DNA of 16,176 bases from CAYOBW01 sp964402115 (GTDB lineage Bacteria; Verrucomicrobiota; Kiritimatiellia; UBA8416; CAYOBW01). The notes beneath the pieces were generated by a model. That model ran no database searches. It worked only from the letters and a program-made list of their open reading frames with translations, and was not told where the DNA came from. The stretch's first letter is position 1; every line of letters begins with the position of its first letter. The position numbers were made by a program, and so were the translations under genes. The stretch lies in assembly GCA_964402115.1 (NCBI GenBank), contig CAYOBW010000159.1, forward strand, positions 1-16,176, read 5' to 3'. Shown here one piece after another: positions 15,901-16,176 of this stretch.

Positions 15901-16176
15901 GCCCGCTGCGCACCTCGGCATACTTCGAGCCGGTCGTGACGCTCGTCAGCACGGCGTTTGTCGGCAGGACCAGGAACGTCGCCGGCAACCGCAGCGTAAA
16001 GTTGAGGGTCGCCTTGACGCGCGCGCTCTGCTCGATGTCGCGGCCGGTGCCGGGGCCGGTGACCACCAGCGCGGCGGCATCCAGCACGGGGACGGGCGGC
16101 GCGGGGGGCACGGCGGCAGCGGCCTGCGCGGCGGGCGCTTCGTCCGCGAGGGCCGCGGCGGCGGCAAGGGTGGCCG
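12956..16176 (-). CDS. Large secreted, membrane-anchored protein of unknown family (5' end outside window)
   Basis: At least 1072 aa lie in the window; the frame stays open to the right edge. The first residues (ATLAAAAALA/DEAPAAQ) look like the end of a signal peptide, so only the first part of that peptide is probably missing. An in-frame GTG at 16111 falls after this segment and is not the start. Residues about 30-840 appear to be repeated beta-sandwich-like segments, rich in Val, Thr and Arg and poor in Cys. Residues about 860-995 are helical and charged with TPR-like or coiled-coil character (AYLQKARQVLDVGAELQ, EAKKAFQEAYNYSQG). A short beta segment follows, then one membrane helix (about 1049-1064, DLGIALGLFLVLCVTV) and a basic tail RRRVRKTA. 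This predicts a long extracytoplasmic body held in the membrane by its C-terminus. I do not recognise the family. A scaffold, envelope or adhesion role is a guess. Confidence 0.88.
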   Translation of the reverse strand, partial: ATLAAAAALADEAPAAQAAAAVPPAPPVPVLDAAALVVTGPGTGRDIEQSARVKATLNFTLRLPATFLVLPTNAVLTSVTTGSKYAEVRSGPDGYRLQVQRRGTYAVTLEYQLPVTQRDGRWRLALTLPPALKNSVRLTLPEPGLDIQAEAAVRFKTSEQGTQTVAEAVFGPAPVALLDWAPRVRRTTLEQAVSFNEVSSLVTLQAGVVEIANLVRYQIAQGEIRDLKLRVPEGMSVTAVRADGVATWSFDPASRGLEIILTKPVSGDYQVLVLTQVACEGVPYRATFGVLRELAAQRQRGILAIAAPDSIQVRVDSAAGLSPMNIEDFPTEAVRAVATPQRQGAAPTVRRAYRYQDAEAVTVAVGAEQVLSEIRVAEVGTLSIADERIVLATKLTLAIAKAGVFTVQLGVPAGFDVETLTGRDVSHWDELKEEGGGVMVHFNRQITDATELNLVVARMEKGIEQRIDVPHVTVAEARRHTGTLTVSGERGVRMMVEAHTGVDLKKASEAGIQQAGVHVFEILRPVWSVVLRTEVMEPLVKPEVLQWVDLAEGMLQTRVYVQCRIENAGIKTFTLKAPQPGITLSVTGPNVARVHEVDKTNGVWQVDLHGKVENQYAMVVAYQIPYDPAREQVRIAPFQVLGTDGQRGYLVVTCAGRVQVRPTDDAEGLKVEDPRSIPSTFGAGDLSNAIQCYRTIRPDFVLNLSVVRHQSAEVLPATINGVRMVSVVSADGTLVTHAQLRLTVGSQRYLNVQLPNADDTLWTVLVNGKEVTTARDKGQYGVPLAGQEGGRETEVDLVYAGSSARGFLVSRQKYEAPRFGLPLNDVTWTFYVVPDLWYYGFGGTMERQRRDEPEFSIFTAGLYNDRNSLVRNAYLQKARQVLDVGAELQRSGQQSEAKKAFQEAYNYSQGQMDLNEDARVQLRNLMKQQVKVGVVNRRDAVRYQRNKLDVQQLQQMRGFNADNGDFTQEYAQTVEKRLSTKENDALEQIADKIIEQQTAAAGVVTAIRLTLPEHGQKLNFRRALQIDPAGEVSVVFRTCSGGAVRLARDLGIALGLFLVLCVTVRRRVRKTA

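Overview
The window is GC-rich (third codon positions mostly G or C) and almost fully coding. It carries two secreted autotransporter-associated beta-strand repeat (PATR) proteins, two exported formylglycine sulfatases (one fused to LamG-like domains), and a very large membrane-anchored secreted protein of unknown family. This mix is typical of polysaccharide-degrading members of the PVC group, above all Kiritimatiellota, Lentisphaerota and Verrucomicrobiota. The assignment is inferred from gene content only; there is no rRNA or marker gene in the window.

Layout. Positions 9-82 hold a roughly 70-bp palindromic repeat, followed by a well-formed sigma-70-type promoter (144-172) and a Shine-Dalgarno site. 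A two-gene operon then runs rightward: PATR protein 1 (200-4306, 1368 aa) and PATR protein 2 (4322-7213, 963 aa), 15 nt apart. Both are built from the same large modules in a different order. A leftward pair of sulfatase genes converges on this operon: sulfatase 2 (11178-12740, 5' end uncertain) and then the 1288-aa multidomain sulfatase 1 (7210-11076). The PATR operon and sulfatase 1 overlap tail to tail by 4 nt inside a perfect 20-bp palindrome (7202-7221) that encodes the same last three residues and stop for both proteins. A second copy of the 70-bp repeat lies at 12852-12922 in inverted orientation. Beyond it is the leftward gene for the large secreted protein (12956 to beyond the right edge), which lacks only part of its signal peptide.

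How the genes may work together (inference). The sulfatases would desulfate extracellular or periplasmic glycans. The LamG and DNRLRE-like parts of sulfatase 1 would bind carbohydrate or cell surface. The PATR proteins would form long beta-solenoid surface or matrix proteins. None of the secreted proteins shows an autotransporter beta-barrel or a PEP-CTERM tail, so how they are retained or exported past the outer membrane is open.

Most notable points: two inverted copies of a TA-flanked, MITE/REPIN-like element bracket exactly the four PATR and sulfatase genes; the PATR genes show permuted module order with a nearly identical DNA patch that looks like gene conversion; and sulfatase 1 carries a duplicated LamG plus roughly 65-aa module of unknown function. 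I saw no tRNA, rRNA, CRISPR array or transposase gene.
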